A DNA stretch of 64,000 bases from Elymus sibiricus (GCA_039707655.1 CM077672.1:455988390-456052389); one strand, 5' to 3'; positions 43,083-54,560 are shown, counted from the stretch's first letter. Numbers and translations are program-made. The notes: generated from the letters alone by a model not told the origin.

Positions 43083-44470
43083 GGATAGAAAGCAGTTAAA
43101 GTAATTTCCGCAATGCACAAAAACAAATAGAACGGGGAGCTCTATTTAAGCAAGATCAAATAAGTGTAGAATTTTAATACTGTTTAAAGTTAGCAAGTGG
43201 ACAACCTTTGAGCCAAAAAACTATGGATGTAAACAAAGTACCGTCAAACAAATCATGCATGAATTGAGTTTTGTTAACAACGATCAGCCAACATTGCAAG
43301 AGGAGATGGCAACTAATCTGACACCATTTTCCTGTAAACATATTACAAAATGTTGTTAGAGATGCATCTAACCATGTCTCCTAGTGTGGATTCTCAATAT
43401 CATGGTGAGCTTGGTTTTCATGCCTAATCAGATAGATTAATGCAGAGCATTTCATCAAAAGGTTTGACTCCAGTGTAAGATAGCTTGGTCTCCATGGCCA
43501 AGGAAATGGGGTTGACCATTCACGTGATTGTGAGATCCTCTATGCTATTCGAAGTATAGCCGTGGACTAAACTGCTAGAAGCACAAACAATACAAGAGTG
43601 TCTAGAGATCACTATGAGAAAGAAGAAAATCAAGACTAAATAGCCCATGTTAATAAGATCTTGTCAGTAGACTCACCAATCAAAAAACACATTTATTTCC
43701 GTTTCGAAAAAAAAAACACATTTATTTGTAAACTGACATAAGAACAAAAACCATTGGATGCATGTAGCTGCAAATTTTCATGGATTTGCTTGATTGATAT
43801 GGTATATCAAGAAACATTGGACACAATTTCTTACCTCAGCCTGAATTAAGTACTGGCCATCTAGGAAGCAAGCAAATAATACATGCATGCACAGAAGCAG
43901 GTCACATCATCTGAAAGAAGTGGTAAACCACATGAACCAGTGATTCTGAAAGAAGCGGTAAACCACATGAACCTATAAAATTGTAGGCTACCATGTAGTA
44001 ATAGGAAAGAGCGTTCACATGCAACAACAATAAAAACCATCCAAGGTAGCCACATAATTATAGCACCATGCGTCAGTATCATGACCTACAAAGCATACAA
44101 CTGGAAAGTCAAAATTAATCCGACTTTATAAAGCACAAATAAAGATCAAGTCAGGTAACACTAAATCAGATTTCATTTTTATTAACCCAGTAAGGTTTTC
44201 CATGCACCACATACTTTTGGACCAAATTTTAGTTTTACCATTGTCTATAAAAAATGAAAAACAACACCACATTCTGCATTGCTTTACAATATACATGGGC
44301 TCGATAATAATCATGTAATTGCACTGAGCTACCAAATTCGTAAGAAAATTAAGAGCATCTTGCTATAAAAAAAAGGGAGAAGCACAAAACATAGGATTGT
44401 TCTAGCATACAATATCAGAAGAAGCATCATTCTATCATATAGAAAAAAATCAGGAAGTGAAATCCCAGTA
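43083..44470. other. Helitron interior, no supported gene
   Basis: AT-rich sequence. GTGATTCTGAAAGAAG.GGTAAACCACATGAAC is locally duplicated at about 43912-43975. Nothing coding recognised. Confidence 0.4.
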
Positions 44471-44489
44471 CATGGAACTTACCAGGGAG

Positions 44490-44765
44490 CAGCCGCTTCG
44501 GATTTGTCGCTCTGACCTCTCATCAAACAGCCGATAATAAAATAGGAGAAGGTCACAAACAGACAAAACACAGTGATATGCCACAAAAATACAACCTATC
44601 TTGCGAACAATCAACCAATCACAAAAAAGAAGAAAAAATTAAAAAAAGGAGCCTCACCTCATGGCCGAGCAGCCGCTGCTCGGAGAGCAGCTCCATCTTG
44701 CCCATCATCAGCAGTTGGCCCACTCCAATGCCCCGGAACAACCAGCACGATCCACAAGAACCCTA
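44490..44765 (-). other. Two possible captured exons, unrecognised
   Basis: About 44765-44660 ends at donor CATGAG|GTGAGG and reads …LLMMGKMELLSEQRLLGHE. About 44524-44486 lies between an AG and CTG|GTAAGT and reads RSERQIRSGCSL. Both are on the minus strand with reasonable splice sites. The source gene is not recognised. Confidence 0.3.
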
Positions 44766-45290
44766 CAAAATCAACAAGTTCAGGGACATGGGGAAAATCT
44801 TAGCATAAAACAACCAAAGAATCAGAGAAATCACCGCACCTCTGCAACTCTGCCTACTAAATGAACTGCTAAAGGAGCATGAAAGCAGGGCTCATAAATA
44901 AGATACTTCCAGGAATGCACTGCATAGACTAATCCAACAAGAAATCCAATAACAAACCGATACAGATGGTGCATGCATCAAAACAACCAGACATGCCACG
45001 AATCATCAATAGAGGTGCATACTATGTGAAAAAATCAGGAGAATAACCACCCAAAATCGGATAAGCACACCGTAGATGAGTACAGGTTAGCTGCACGTCG
45101 CCCAAACACAAATGGCAAAATAGTCATGCGACTTTCTAGACTCGATACAGAAGTAATGACCAAGAACTGCAAAACTTGCTACAGTAAGAAGTGGCATCCA
45201 AATCTATCAAAACAACAAAAGGATGATCAAAAGTAGCAACCGCTGGCGTATCCAGTATCCAGTATCAGTTTTATTAGCGCGATGACTCAC

Positions 45291-45541
45291 GTGTTCTTAG
45301 GGTCACTGCTGTAATAATGCACCATTCGTCATCTTCCATTTGCAGGGTAACAGATCTTGAGGGGCATATTTGCTACAAGATCATCCCATTTCTCTTCAAT
45401 AAGGCTAAGTATTCCCTCGGTTTGTGTTTGAGTAGTTAGAGATGAAGATATGGCCCAAAGGTTGCCAAGTGAGAAGAACCTAAAATCCATGTGAGCTGGC
45501 TCCAGATTTCCAGTAAGATAACCCCCTTTCTCCTCTTCCAT
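45291..45541 (-). pseudogene. Captured exon of an alkaline/neutral invertase (GH100)
   Basis: From an intact acceptor (GTGTAG|ATG) the frame reads [26 protein letters not shown] and [16 protein letters not shown], diagnostic of plant cytosolic neutral/alkaline invertase, which splits sucrose to glucose and fructose. After CYPA, one extra base and then one missing base disturb the frame around EDDEW and SDPKNT. The exon ends at a donor AACAC|GTGAGT (45291). Only this exon (about 80 of roughly 550 residues) is present, and flanking intron sequence was captured with it. Confidence 0.85.
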
Positions 45542-45640
45542 CTACACGGTGTCAGCGTGACATAGTACCATGAATTTTCAGAGATGCACTACTGTACTGG
45601 ACAATGTGCTTTCTCATCAATTTAAAATAATTAAGAGGCG

Positions 45641-45812
45641 AGGTCCTCCGGCGAGAAATCATGTTTCTCAGGTGAGAAATCAATCTCCCACGCGAGGATT
45701 TGATCTCCCCAGCGAGGATTCATCCTCCCCGACGAGGATTCAACCACTCCGACGACAAATCGACTGATCCGGCGAGGGATCGAGCTTCTCTGGCGAGAAA
45801 TCGAGCTTCACT
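45641..45812. repeat. 20-bp minisatellite, 8 units
   Basis: Units beginning GCGAG(A/G)AATC or GCGAGGATTC start at 45651, 45672, 45692, 45712, 45732, 45752, 45772 and 45793: period 20-21 bp, each with a CTCC or CTTC middle. It lies inside the Helitron, upstream of the invertase exon on the transcribed strand. Confidence 0.88.
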
Positions 45813-46650
45813 GGCTGGTTCCCCATCAGTGTAGCAAGGGAGAGAGGAAGAGGGAGAGAGGCGACATCATGCAGCAAGGGAGAGAGGACGAGGGGGAGAG
45901 GCGGCATGAGGAGGATACCTAGATTTTCTGTCGACTGCGCACATACAGGAGCTTTTAGTAGGAGAATAAGAAGATGGGCCTGTGGTTCAATGGGCTAGGC
46001 CAGCCCATCTAGCTTATTTCTTCACGCTACAGTACTAAAGCCTAATTGCGCCTAATCACGCCTAAGCTAGAAAAGCGCAAGTAGGTTGCCAAACGCATAA
46101 TTAACGCCTAGCGCTTTTTTGAACTTTGCTTATACTGCATAAAGCACATGTATAAACAGTTCTTTCTGTTGCAAATTTACAATACAAAAGTATAAGGTAG
46201 GAGTAATTGCTAAACATAGACAACTGACACTTCCAAAGCTTGAAAGCACTTCCAATTTCCTCTTTTTCCTTTTGTCATCAGGCAATTCCTAGGTTGAAAC
46301 AATCATTTGTATATGATAGAACTGTGCACTGTAGAAGACCCACTAAGTTCTGAAATGTTGTGCTTAATCGAGAAGTGTGTGTGCATTCACAAATAACAAA
46401 GGATGTAATGCTTAATAGGTGTCATCTTAATGATCAAAAAGGGGTCATCTTATCAATCTTAGTGTACCTCACAATTAGGTGTTCTACACCAAAGGCTAGT
46501 CATATAAATCTGTAGTAAAATAATTCTTTAACAGCTCTAGAAAAGAGCTTTAGCAATCAGTTCATGCTTAATAGCCAACATTAGTATTATGATTTGTTCT
46601 CAAAATGTCACAGCCTGAGAGCACTAATTTATACAGATAAAGAAGTTGAT
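45813..46650. other. Helitron interior, no supported gene
   Basis: Purine-rich GGGAGAGAGGA…GAGGGGGAGAGGCG repeats twice (about 45839-45905), then GCGCCTAATCACGCCTAAG and AT-rich sequence. Nothing recognised. Confidence 0.4.
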
Positions 46651-46659
46651 ACCTTGTGA

Positions 46660-46933
46660 AGATAAAACTTGACATGTCCTATGGAGATAATGATGGCTTT
46701 TGCTAGCTCTGTTGCAACAAACCTGAAAAGCATGCTAGCACAACATTGGCATCAAAGCTATTTAGTATAAATAGAGGAAAAGCATAATATAGAAACTGAT
46801 GAGATGCAAAAAAAAATACAGGTCAAAATTTCAAAGAAAACAGGTGCAACATTGGAATTGACGGTCTTTACTTACCCACACCAGATCCAAAAATAGTAAT
46901 GAACGAATTCCAGGTCGCATATACCGATTCTGC
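46660..46933 (-). other. Two possible captured exons, unrecognised
   Basis: 46933-46875 (CACAG|AGGCAG … GTGTGG|GTAAGT) and 46724-46659 (TTTCAG|GTTTGT … CACAAG|GTATC) have good splice sites. Joined, they keep a frame reading …DLEFVHYYFWIWCG|FVATELAKAI…. I cannot name the source gene. Confidence 0.35.
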
Positions 46934-47100
46934 CTCTGTGTTTTTATGTGTATGTACACATGTCATAGCGAGTGCACATATTACCTAGGCGGCTAGGCAT
47001 GAATTATACAAGGGTCAGATGGTAATGGTACCAAACACTATATCAGTCAGGACATGAACACTCACGTCTCACGCACATCCTTACAAGAGAATGATTGGCA

Positions 47101-47301
47101 ATTTACCAAACCTGACGACCCTGTCGCCATCGCAGCATGGACAGAGAGAAGAAAAGGGAACGATCTGGAGACAGTGATGTCGATGCTTTGGCGTGTGATG
47201 TCGATGAGCCCACAGTCGTAGTCAGCAAGGGAGCAGTGGTCGATCCAGATGTCGGAGTCGGGCTTGATCTGGATGTCGTCGATGCCGTGGCTGCGACCAG
47301 A
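47101..47301 (-). pseudogene. Captured exon of a pectate lyase (PL1)
   Basis: From a possible acceptor (CTCTAG|TCTGG) the frame reads GIDDIQIKPDSDIWIDHCSL, ADYDCGLIDITRQSIDITVS: the conserved PL1 stretch with the IWIDHC motif and calcium-site DYD(D)GL region. The second D of DYDDGL is Cys and the following HF…HDK block is lost, so it is nonfunctional. Pectate lyases cleave de-esterified pectin in cell walls. A shadow frame on the same strand looks like a serine/threonine-rich N-terminus and is not real. Confidence 0.75.
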
Positions 47302-47960
47302 CTAGAGTCAAAAAAGCCCTTCATCTGCATCGCCATGAAACCTAGGTCTGGCAGATCGACAGAGCCGACGGGCTTATCTCAGGTGCCACACGCCGATGGG
47401 CGAGGACGACGACGGGGTCCAAGCCCTTCCTCCGGTGACAAGCACGACAAAGTCGGATAATTTGGGATGGGATGAGACGGCAGCGTGGGAGAGAGGGAAT
47501 GGGAGGAGATGGCGGCATGGACTTGGTGGATTTGGGATGGGAGGAGACGAGGGCTGCCTTTCTCTCTCGCTATTTTCACCGAGGGAGGTCTTACCTGTAG
47601 AAGTTTCTTATCTGTTCTAGGTGTTGCTGTCATGACTTGCTTGGCATTACTCTGATATACGTTAGGCAGTGGTAACCTGATATACGTTAGGCAGTGGTAA
47701 CCTTCCTTCTTTTGATGGTTGTCGACACACATCTTCAGTCACACATACACCATCGTTCATAACAATCATTTCCCTCGAGCATCTTATAGCAGAATAGAAC
47801 AAAGCCTGAAAACAGGTAAAGCCTCGTAAGTAAAGGGATTCTCTCTCACTGACGACAACGGGTTTAAAGTAGCAGCATCATGTTCTTTCAAAATAGTATT
47901 GCATTTGGTAAAAACATTGGTTGCTTCATTGCAACAGGCTAGAAGTCATAAGCCATTCTA

Positions 47961-48217
47961 CTCCCTCCGGTCCTTCTTAGTCTGCATATAAGTTTTGTCC
48001 AAAGTCAAAGTATCTCTACTTTGACCAAATTTATAGAAAAAAGTATCAACACTCACAATGCCAAATCAATATTGTTTGATTCATTATGAAATGTAGTTTC
48101 ATAGTATATATATTTGGTATTGTAGATGTTGATGTTTTTTAATATAAATTTAATCAAACTTTGAAAAGTTTGACTTGACAAAAATCTAATACGCGGAGTA
48201 AAAAGGACCGGAGGGAG
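47961..48217. mobile_element. Stowaway MITE (Tc1/mariner), 257 bp
   Basis: Termini CTCCCTCCGGTCC … GGACCGGAGGGAG, flanked by TA (47959-47960, 48218-48219). Inserted in the Helitron. Confidence 0.92.
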
Positions 48218-48397
48218 TACAATTTAAGAACAACATCAGTACCCACATGTAGACTAACTATTGAGATAATACAGTTGTTCAGGAAAGACCACACTGTGCA
48301 GAATTGAGTCTAAATTTCAAATTACTTGAATCTCAAGAGGATGCCCATGTATCCCCATCGTCCTGTCTATCATGCATGATCCGTCTGTGACCATTAA

Positions 48398-48526
48398 GGC
48401 CTTGTTCGGTTACACCCTTTGTCAAGAAGATTGGAGGGGAATTGGAGGGGTTTTGACTTGCAGGGGATTAAATCCACCTCAATCCTTGCCAAAATCCCTT
48501 CACAACCCTGTCAACCGAACACAGCC
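48398..48526. mobile_element. Tourist-like MITE (PIF/Harbinger), 129 bp
   Basis: Termini GGCCTTGTTCGGTT … AACCGAACACAGCC with TAA target duplications (48395-48397, 48527-48529). Inserted in the Helitron 180 bp from the Stowaway. Confidence 0.88.
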
Positions 48527-49011
48527 TAAAGTGGGGAACATGTCAAACCCATCAGACAAACACTAACTCAAGGTCAGCTTAATCCCGGTTTGCATATCCA
48601 CTCTTTCTTGCAATGAATAGTCTCCTGTAGTGTAGCTAAAAGACAGTAAATCTGTCAATGTAGTGTACCTTTTGTAAAACGGTATCTTGACTTTGGCTGT
48701 GTTCTGCTTCAACTGATCAAAAGCACCGGCTCAGAACGTATCGGCACAAATCAGTGACGGTTTAAATCCCTTGTGCTAATAAAAATACGTGTATTTGATA
48801 CAGGTAGTGGTTTTTCCAGAACCTACAGACATATATCGCTGCATGTTCAGTCTTCAGTGATCATCGAGCATCAATGTTACATTGTGAATTTGTAATTCAA
48901 ATCAGCAACCATATATGGAGATTGAAATTCAGAAATAAGTGTAGAACACACAAAAGAAAAAAAAAACAGAAGGGAACATGCAATCGAGGTTGGTCAATCA
49001 GACTGACTTTG

Positions 49012-49160
49012 CAATTCGACGAACATGACGACATTGGACCTGCCCTTCTTGGGGACAAAGGTGGGCTTCCCGGGATCCAGCATGTGGCAGAGCTCCATTC
49101 CGACGGACTTCTTTATGATGAGGTGCTTGTTGGTGCCGGTGGCGAGGGCCCAATCAATGT
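49012..49160 (-). pseudogene. Captured exon of SRP54 (signal recognition particle GTPase)
   Basis: From acceptor CACTAG (49161-49162), the frame reads [20 protein letters not shown] and [20 protein letters not shown], the N/G-domain junction just before the P-loop of SRP54, which should continue FVGLQGSGKT. Here the first P-loop Gly is Glu and the exon runs out at a donor-like GTCAGT into a stop (TGA, 48994-48996). Only about 45 residues are present; not functional. Confidence 0.85.
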
Positions 49161-49460
49161 CTAGTGAAAAAGCAGAACAGAAGGAACTATTTTCAGACAA
49201 AATATAAATTTGTACCATCACACTAATTATATCATAGAGAACAATGTATTCCCAGGGTCATGCATAATACAACAGCCTAATCATGCTCCTGACATGGAAT
49301 CGGTCAAAACGCAGCTAATACATAGCAAAATCACAAATGATAGTTATATTCCAGGAAGTGCAAATAAGCTGTGTTCTCCACTGAACTGAAACCACTCAAG
49401 TCACAAGTAACACCATTCCCAATTGCTGAAGCACCAAAAGAGGCGGTCGATTTTACTCAC

Positions 49461-50057
49461 CTTCACTGGGACGATGAACCCTTATCGGCATCAATGATCA
49501 TGATGTATCCAATCCTGCACAACCATGAAAAAACATCAAACATCACAAATAACAAATCCTCAGCTGAAATCCAAATACGGGAACAAATCATGGGGATCCA
49601 AAAAGAGGAGGGGTTCAGCAACTCGACCAACTCATATGCCCTTGACGCTGTAGCAGGGCTCCATGAACTCGAGATTGACGGCGACACGCATCACGGATCA
49701 GTCAGTCACCGGCCTTGTTGAGGTGCACCAATGGCATGGCGTGTTGCTGATCAGCTACTGACATCCACATCACAAACAGAGAAACCCTCCCTGAGAAAAC
49801 AGGGGAGGAAAGTGAATCGTCGACAGCCGGCCATCTCCAAATGCGGACACTACGGTACGGAGCCGAGAAGACGGGCACTTACCTAGGTGACATCCTTGGC
49901 GATCTCCGGCGATGGCGCCTCCCTCCTTCCACCATCCCGCTGTCGGCAAGCTTCACACACACACAGACAGGTGAACAAACCCTGTTGCGGTTGCGGAGGT
50001 AACGTGAATGGATTTATCAATAGAGGAATGTGCGGGCATGGATCCGTGGGGCTGACC
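49461..50057 (-). pseudogene. Captured 5' part of a cysteine synthase gene (O-acetylserine (thiol)lyase)
   Basis: Leader ends at donor ATCAG|GTCAGC (50057). Exon 49950-49883 ends EAPSPEIAKDVT then TAG where Glu is expected. Exon 49754-49641 carries LISNTP, frameshifts, then RVAVNLEFMEPCYSVK with the PLP-binding lysine region (normally SSVKDRIG). Exon 49514-49461 carries IGYIMIIDADKG. Introns are present. This enzyme makes cysteine from O-acetylserine and sulfide. A stop, frameshifts and loss of everything after exon 3 make this a dead fragment. Its promoter and leader may drive the chimeric Helitron transcript. Confidence 0.85.
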
Positions 50058-50430
50058 TGATGATCGATGTCGGAGACGTAGACCATCCACCGTCGGCACC
50101 TCGATGCCTCCCCCTTCCCCCCTCTGCAACCATCATGGAGGCCGGATGGAACGTGAAGACGAGAAGGTTTGGAGAGAGGCGGATGCGAGGAGGGCGCCTT
50201 CTCCGGTGGAGGGCGCCGGAGGAGCTGGGATGCGCCGATGGGGCGGCGGCGTGGAGGGGCTGCTGGGCGGGCAGAGATGGGCGGAGCAGATGATGGAGAG
50301 GGCACGAGCGCGGGAAGGGCGGCAGCGGCGGCAGTAACCCTAGCTGGGCGGGCAGAGATGTGTTTTGTTTCTCGCTTCGTTCGGTACAGTAAAACCTGGC
50401 ACGGTAAAAATGGATGTGTACACCGGTAAA
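50058..50430 (-). promoter_or_regulatory. Captured 5' UTR and promoter region of the cysteine synthase fragment
   Basis: GC-rich leader-like sequence with CTGCCCGCCCAGC repeated (about 50265 and 50350, minus strand), the usual composition of cereal 5' UTRs, before the splice donor at 50057. A possible first codon sits in it (ATGGTCTACGTC). No TATA box was assigned. Confidence 0.4.
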
Positions 50431-50457
50431 ATTTCTCGATGGACACCCGCTTATAGA

Positions 50458-51200
50458 TCGCTGGAGAATTGGATAGAGAAAAGCTATGACAAGCCGTCAA
50501 TTTCTGCCAGCCGTGTGTAGCCGTCAATTTCTGGCCCTATGTATTTTGGTACTAAAAAATTTTGAATTCAAATTTTCGTTCGAATTTTTTCCGGTATTTC
50601 GTGGTTACCGGTGGTAACGAGTTTACCCCCCCCCCCCCCCCCCCCCCCCAGAGAAAAAATGTCCCATTCGGAATCCAAAACCTTGGGTGGAGCTGCGTCA
50701 CCCTCGATGGGGGTGGGGACCGCGAGGCAGCTCGAAGAGCGGCAGCACACGCAGCACGGCGGAGACGGAGGTGACAAACAGCCGGTGCGCGGGGTAGAAT
50801 CCGCCGGCCTCTTTCGGCTTTCCAGCTGCTCACATGCGACGACCTCCTGCGATGTGACATTCGTCGCAGCCCTGTGAAGGTCTACTCCGGTTTGCTTGAA
50901 TCTTGAATCTGTTATCAATATGCATGTGTTGAGTTGAACATGTGTACCTGCTCACTTCATCGGGATATGATGAGAATTGTGTTGTATTTTCTTCTTATTT
51001 CTGAAATTTATCAGCCTTGTGTTATGTGGGGCTCAAGGGAATATGTAGAACAAACTCTCCTCTGTTAATTAGAGATAATCTCACATCCTAAGGTAAAAAA
51101 TTCTGTTGCCTCAACCTTCTAGCTAAGTTTAAGTTGATTCTACAACGGAAGAACTTATTCCTGCCACTGAATTGTTGTATGGTCCAATAGTATCAAAATG
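50458..51200. other. Spacer right of the Helitron
   Basis: Contains a C homopolymer at about 50627-50649 and a GC-rich frame (ATG at 50660) without recognisable domains. Reading frames across the homopolymer are artefacts. Confidence 0.4.
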
Positions 51201-51203
51201 CAG

Positions 51204-51610
51204 GATATCGCCATATTGATTGTGCTCCAGCATATGCCGAAATCACAGAGAGATATAGGTAATCACTTGCACCATAGCTTTACAAAGAACAAAAAGGCAT
51301 TGAAAATATCCCTCTAGAGTTGCAATATTGTTCGATTTGATTTGAAAATATACCATACCATATACTGACTAAACTGATATCCATGCCTCTCCGTACAGCT
51401 TGGCTCTGAAGAAATTATTTGAGGATGGTGTGGTTAAGCATCTGTTCATCACCTCCAAGATATGGTCAGGCTTGATTTGTTATATTCAGTTTGAAGCAAC
51501 GTGCGAGATAGATGTGCTTCCCTCTCCTTACAAATATTCTGAATTTTGCAGGTTCTTTGACCATGATGCACCTGAAGACGTGCCAGAGGCAATTGCCGGC
51601 ACCCTCCTCC
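51204..51610 (+). pseudogene. Aldo-keto reductase gene fragment, three partial exons
   Basis: 51204-51258 (after AATGCAG) reads YRHIDCAPAYAEITERY. 51399-51464 reads LALKKLFEDGVVKHLFITSK and ends ATATG|GTCAGG. 51552 onward (after TTTGCAG) continues in frame as WFFDHDAPEDVPEAIAGTL. This is the plant AKR4 family N-terminal half: the catalytic Asp (HID) and Lys (ITSK) are visible, and the Tyr region is altered (AYAEI instead of AYxNE). No start exon and no C-terminal half. It lies on the opposite strand to the Helitron genes and just outside its proposed end, so either a separate capture or a decayed gene. Confidence 0.82.
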
Positions 51611-52703
51611 TGTACAATCCTCTCCCCAAATCGTAGCATCTTTGCCTTTCTGCAGCTACGCCGATGTTTCCTCGCTTCCTCTTGGCCTGCCGCAACGGCC
51701 TTCCTTACTGATAACGGCAGAACCATGTCCCATCAAGACTGGTCACACGCCGTGCCGCGGGCTCACGCTGCATACAGTCTCTGCATGGACACCTTCAGTT
51801 CTGAATTTTCCCTTGTAAAAGAATGTGGAGCATGGTTTTGCTGCAGCTGGCCTCTTCCTTCATCCCCCGTTGGGGATGTCAAAAATGGTCGGGAAGTCAA
51901 AAATGGCAAATTGTGCCTCATTTTTTCTTATGTTTTTGGAGCTCATTTTTCAGTTTCTAAGAAATTGCCAAAATAGCTAATTTTGCCTCATTCAAAGTTC
52001 AAGATAGGGTGAGCAATGACGTACATGTGCAGATGTGCTACTTAATTTGTCAAACCAACAGCAGTCCTAGGCGCATTAGATACATCCATTTGCTAGCAAA
52101 ATTTCTGGAACCGAAGAGTACTAAAGCTACTCTTCCCATTCTCCACAAAGACCATTAGGTAATCCTCACTGCTTTAATTTCTTTCTTACAATTCAATAGC
52201 CTTTTTCTCACTGTACAATCTTGGGGAGTATTGTTGCTTGATCAACTGCTTTAGTTAGTTGCTTGATCAACTGCTTTAGTTAGCGCTCGGTTTACGAGTC
52301 TGACATAGCTATAGGAATAGGAGTATTCGATGATTGGGAATTTAAAGGATATGAGATATTATCTACACATATAATTTTGAAGTGGTGGTCCTAGAACATT
52401 AAAATCATTATGATACACTAGGTACTAATTTTCAGATAGGAAAGATAGGTGTCAATGTTATTCAATGATATGACATGCTTTGTTAATAAACAACAATCTT
52501 CTCCATTCTATGTTGAATGGTCATTGCTACTTGATTTAGTGCCTTGCCGTGCAGTAATTGTTGAGGTTAATTTCCATAAGACTAACAACAATGAATGTCA
52601 TAGAAGTTTCTATCTCTAAACTTGCAGAGTTATCTGAACTTTGGATAACAAGACACTGGCAGGCTCACAAAAAACAAAATACCACCTTACCACATCAGAA
52701 ATA
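51611..52703. other. Spacer with no supported gene
   Basis: AT-rich. GTTGCTTGATCAACTGCTTTAGTTAG is tandemly duplicated at about 52232-52283. No conserved coding seen. Confidence 0.45.
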
Positions 52704-52796
52704 CTCCCTCCCTCCCAAAATAAGTGACTCAACTTTGTACTAGCTTTACACTAAAGTTAGTACAAAGTTGAGTCACTTATTTTGGGACAGAGGGAG
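52704..52796. mobile_element. Stowaway MITE, 93 bp, near-perfect hairpin
   Basis: Termini CTCCCTCCCTCCCAAAATAA … TTATTTTGGGACAGAGGGAG with TA on both sides (52702-52703, 52797-52798). The two arms (AAGTGACTCAACTTTGTACT and its inverse) pair almost fully with a short loop. Confidence 0.92.
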
Positions 52797-54560
52797 TACA
52801 TGGCAGCTTCGATCAAGAGCCATCCACAGTGCATTGTGTGCAAAGACGACAGCTTCTACTGAGATTTGTATCCTAAAGCAATTTACGTAAATATTTATAG
52901 TATAACATTTTCCACTGTTAAGTCTAAAGGAAAGTATAGTATTTTCCCTTTCATATGCAGACTTTGGCCACCTTCTTTATGCATGAACAATTGAACATAT
53001 ATGTGGTAGGTCTGAATCAGCTATTTGATACTATCCAGATTGATAAGGTAGTTTCTTGGAATCCAAAACTACTAAGAAAACATTGTTCTTCTTAATCTGT
53101 TGTAATCAACACAAAGGATTATTCTCACTAAATTGTATTTCGGTCAACGAGCCTAGCCTTCAGTTTTGGTTCTGTTTTCAGAGCTTTAGCTGTATCATGT
53201 ATCCTGTTTGTTAGGGCTATCTTGATTTTATTGGCCTCATTCGCTCAGCACGGTACACATCTTCAGTAGCACTGCAAGTACTTATTTGGTTTACTTGGTT
53301 GGTGTTTGATGATCCATTTGGCAGCAACATGTATTGAAATAATCATGGATAGGACAAAAAGGTTGCATTCATTTTCGCCTTCAATAAGATTGAAGTTGTT
53401 TTTCAGTGTCGTGTTCTTCTATTTACCTTGAGAAGCCTAAGTATGACCCCCTGATTTCAACAGGATTCTAAGAACAAATTATGCAGGCTGGAGAAAGAAA
53501 AGGAACATGGTTGACTCTTAGTTGTGTGCATACAAGAGGTTCTTTCTTCTCTTCCTATTGGCTGTCATATTCAGCCGGCAGGTCTTTGCTCAGTAAAAGA
53601 ATGAACCTCAACAGCGGAAGTGATGAGGCAGCTAAGTGTAAACAAGGCAAAATTCAACACATAGGTAATTTTGGTGTTCCCGTTGTTCCAATATGTTGGG
53701 TTCAATATATAAAAAACCTGGGAAGGTCGCTCATTAATGGAAAATGTTTAGAGTAACTATTGAGAATTTTTCAAATGCAGATTATCTAGAAAAACTACAT
53801 AGATTGATCATAAGAAATAATTTGATTCTAGGAGTAAATAGCATGTATACACAGTATGATATATCTCACCAATTTATTCATCTTTTTTTTTCTATTAAAA
53901 GGATTACAACCTTACCTGAACTACAGTGCAGTAGTCTGAGTTAAGCAGTACCTAAATCGATCACATAAAGTAACATCACGGTCAATTTAAGAGTTGCTGG
54001 CCTCACAATCCATTGAAGATGATGCCGCGATTAAGCGATGGCTTACATAGGGAAGAAAAACAATGAAGAAGAGTGGTCTAAATGAGTTCGTTCGGCTATC
54101 ACTACGATGTTAAATTTTTGTTATTAAGCTGAACTGTACGCATCGGTAGCTTGACTGTAACAGATCCTACGGGAAGTTTAACATACTAATCACTATTTAG
54201 GGAAATATCATGCTTTTTTCTAATACTTCAGCACCACCAAGATCAAGGTTTTAGTCCAATATTTAGAAACATTGAAAACATCGCTCCTGTTTACCTTCTA
54301 TTATTGATCGCACTCTAATGCCAATTTACTAGATTACATATCAGGGTGTATTTGATAATGATATGTTGGAGTTTATTGCCAGCAAGCCAATATATCCTTT
54401 CTCACTCCCTGACTGTCCTGTCCTTCATGTGTCACAGAATTTTGTTTTAAGGACAACCTTTTGAGGTTTAATACGGTATGTGCTTTTGGGTTGGTACATG
54501 CCCTACGTTAGTTATTATATTTTTCCACAGTATTAATTCACTTTAGAAGATTATCTGCTC
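52797..54560. other. Spacer with no supported gene
   Basis: AT-rich intergenic sequence. Short chance frames (for example 53481-53756) show no domain or splice support. Confidence 0.5.

Larger units (their letters stand above)
42648..50457 (-). mobile_element. Candidate Helitron carrying fragments of at least four host genes
   Basis: The 3' end (minus strand) has TGGGCGT-loop-ACGCCCA, four bases, then CTAG followed by host T: the Helitron hairpin plus CTRR signature. Proposed 5' end at 50457: TCTATAAGCGGGTG preceded by host A, as required for A/T insertion. Inside, all recognisable captured pieces run in the Helitron direction and keep introns: cysteine synthase exons with leader, SRP54, pectate lyase, neutral invertase. 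There is no Rep/helicase gene, so it is non-autonomous. The 3' end is well supported; the 5' end less so. Two MITEs inserted later. Confidence 0.62.

Noticed and set aside
45641..45812. CRISPR array
   Set aside because: Units are contiguous with no unique spacers, in a plant nuclear context.
47103..47336. Ser/Thr-rich N-terminal exon (MAMQMKGFF…)
   Set aside because: Another frame of the same strand encodes conserved pectate lyase motifs, so the Ser/Thr-rich frame is a shadow.
49883..50527. A 214-aa basic protein on the minus strand
   Set aside because: The frame joins 5' UTR, an intron and the cysteine synthase first exon; it is not a single exon.
50552..50918. Poly-glycine/proline frames
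   Set aside because: They depend on a C homopolymer of uncertain length.
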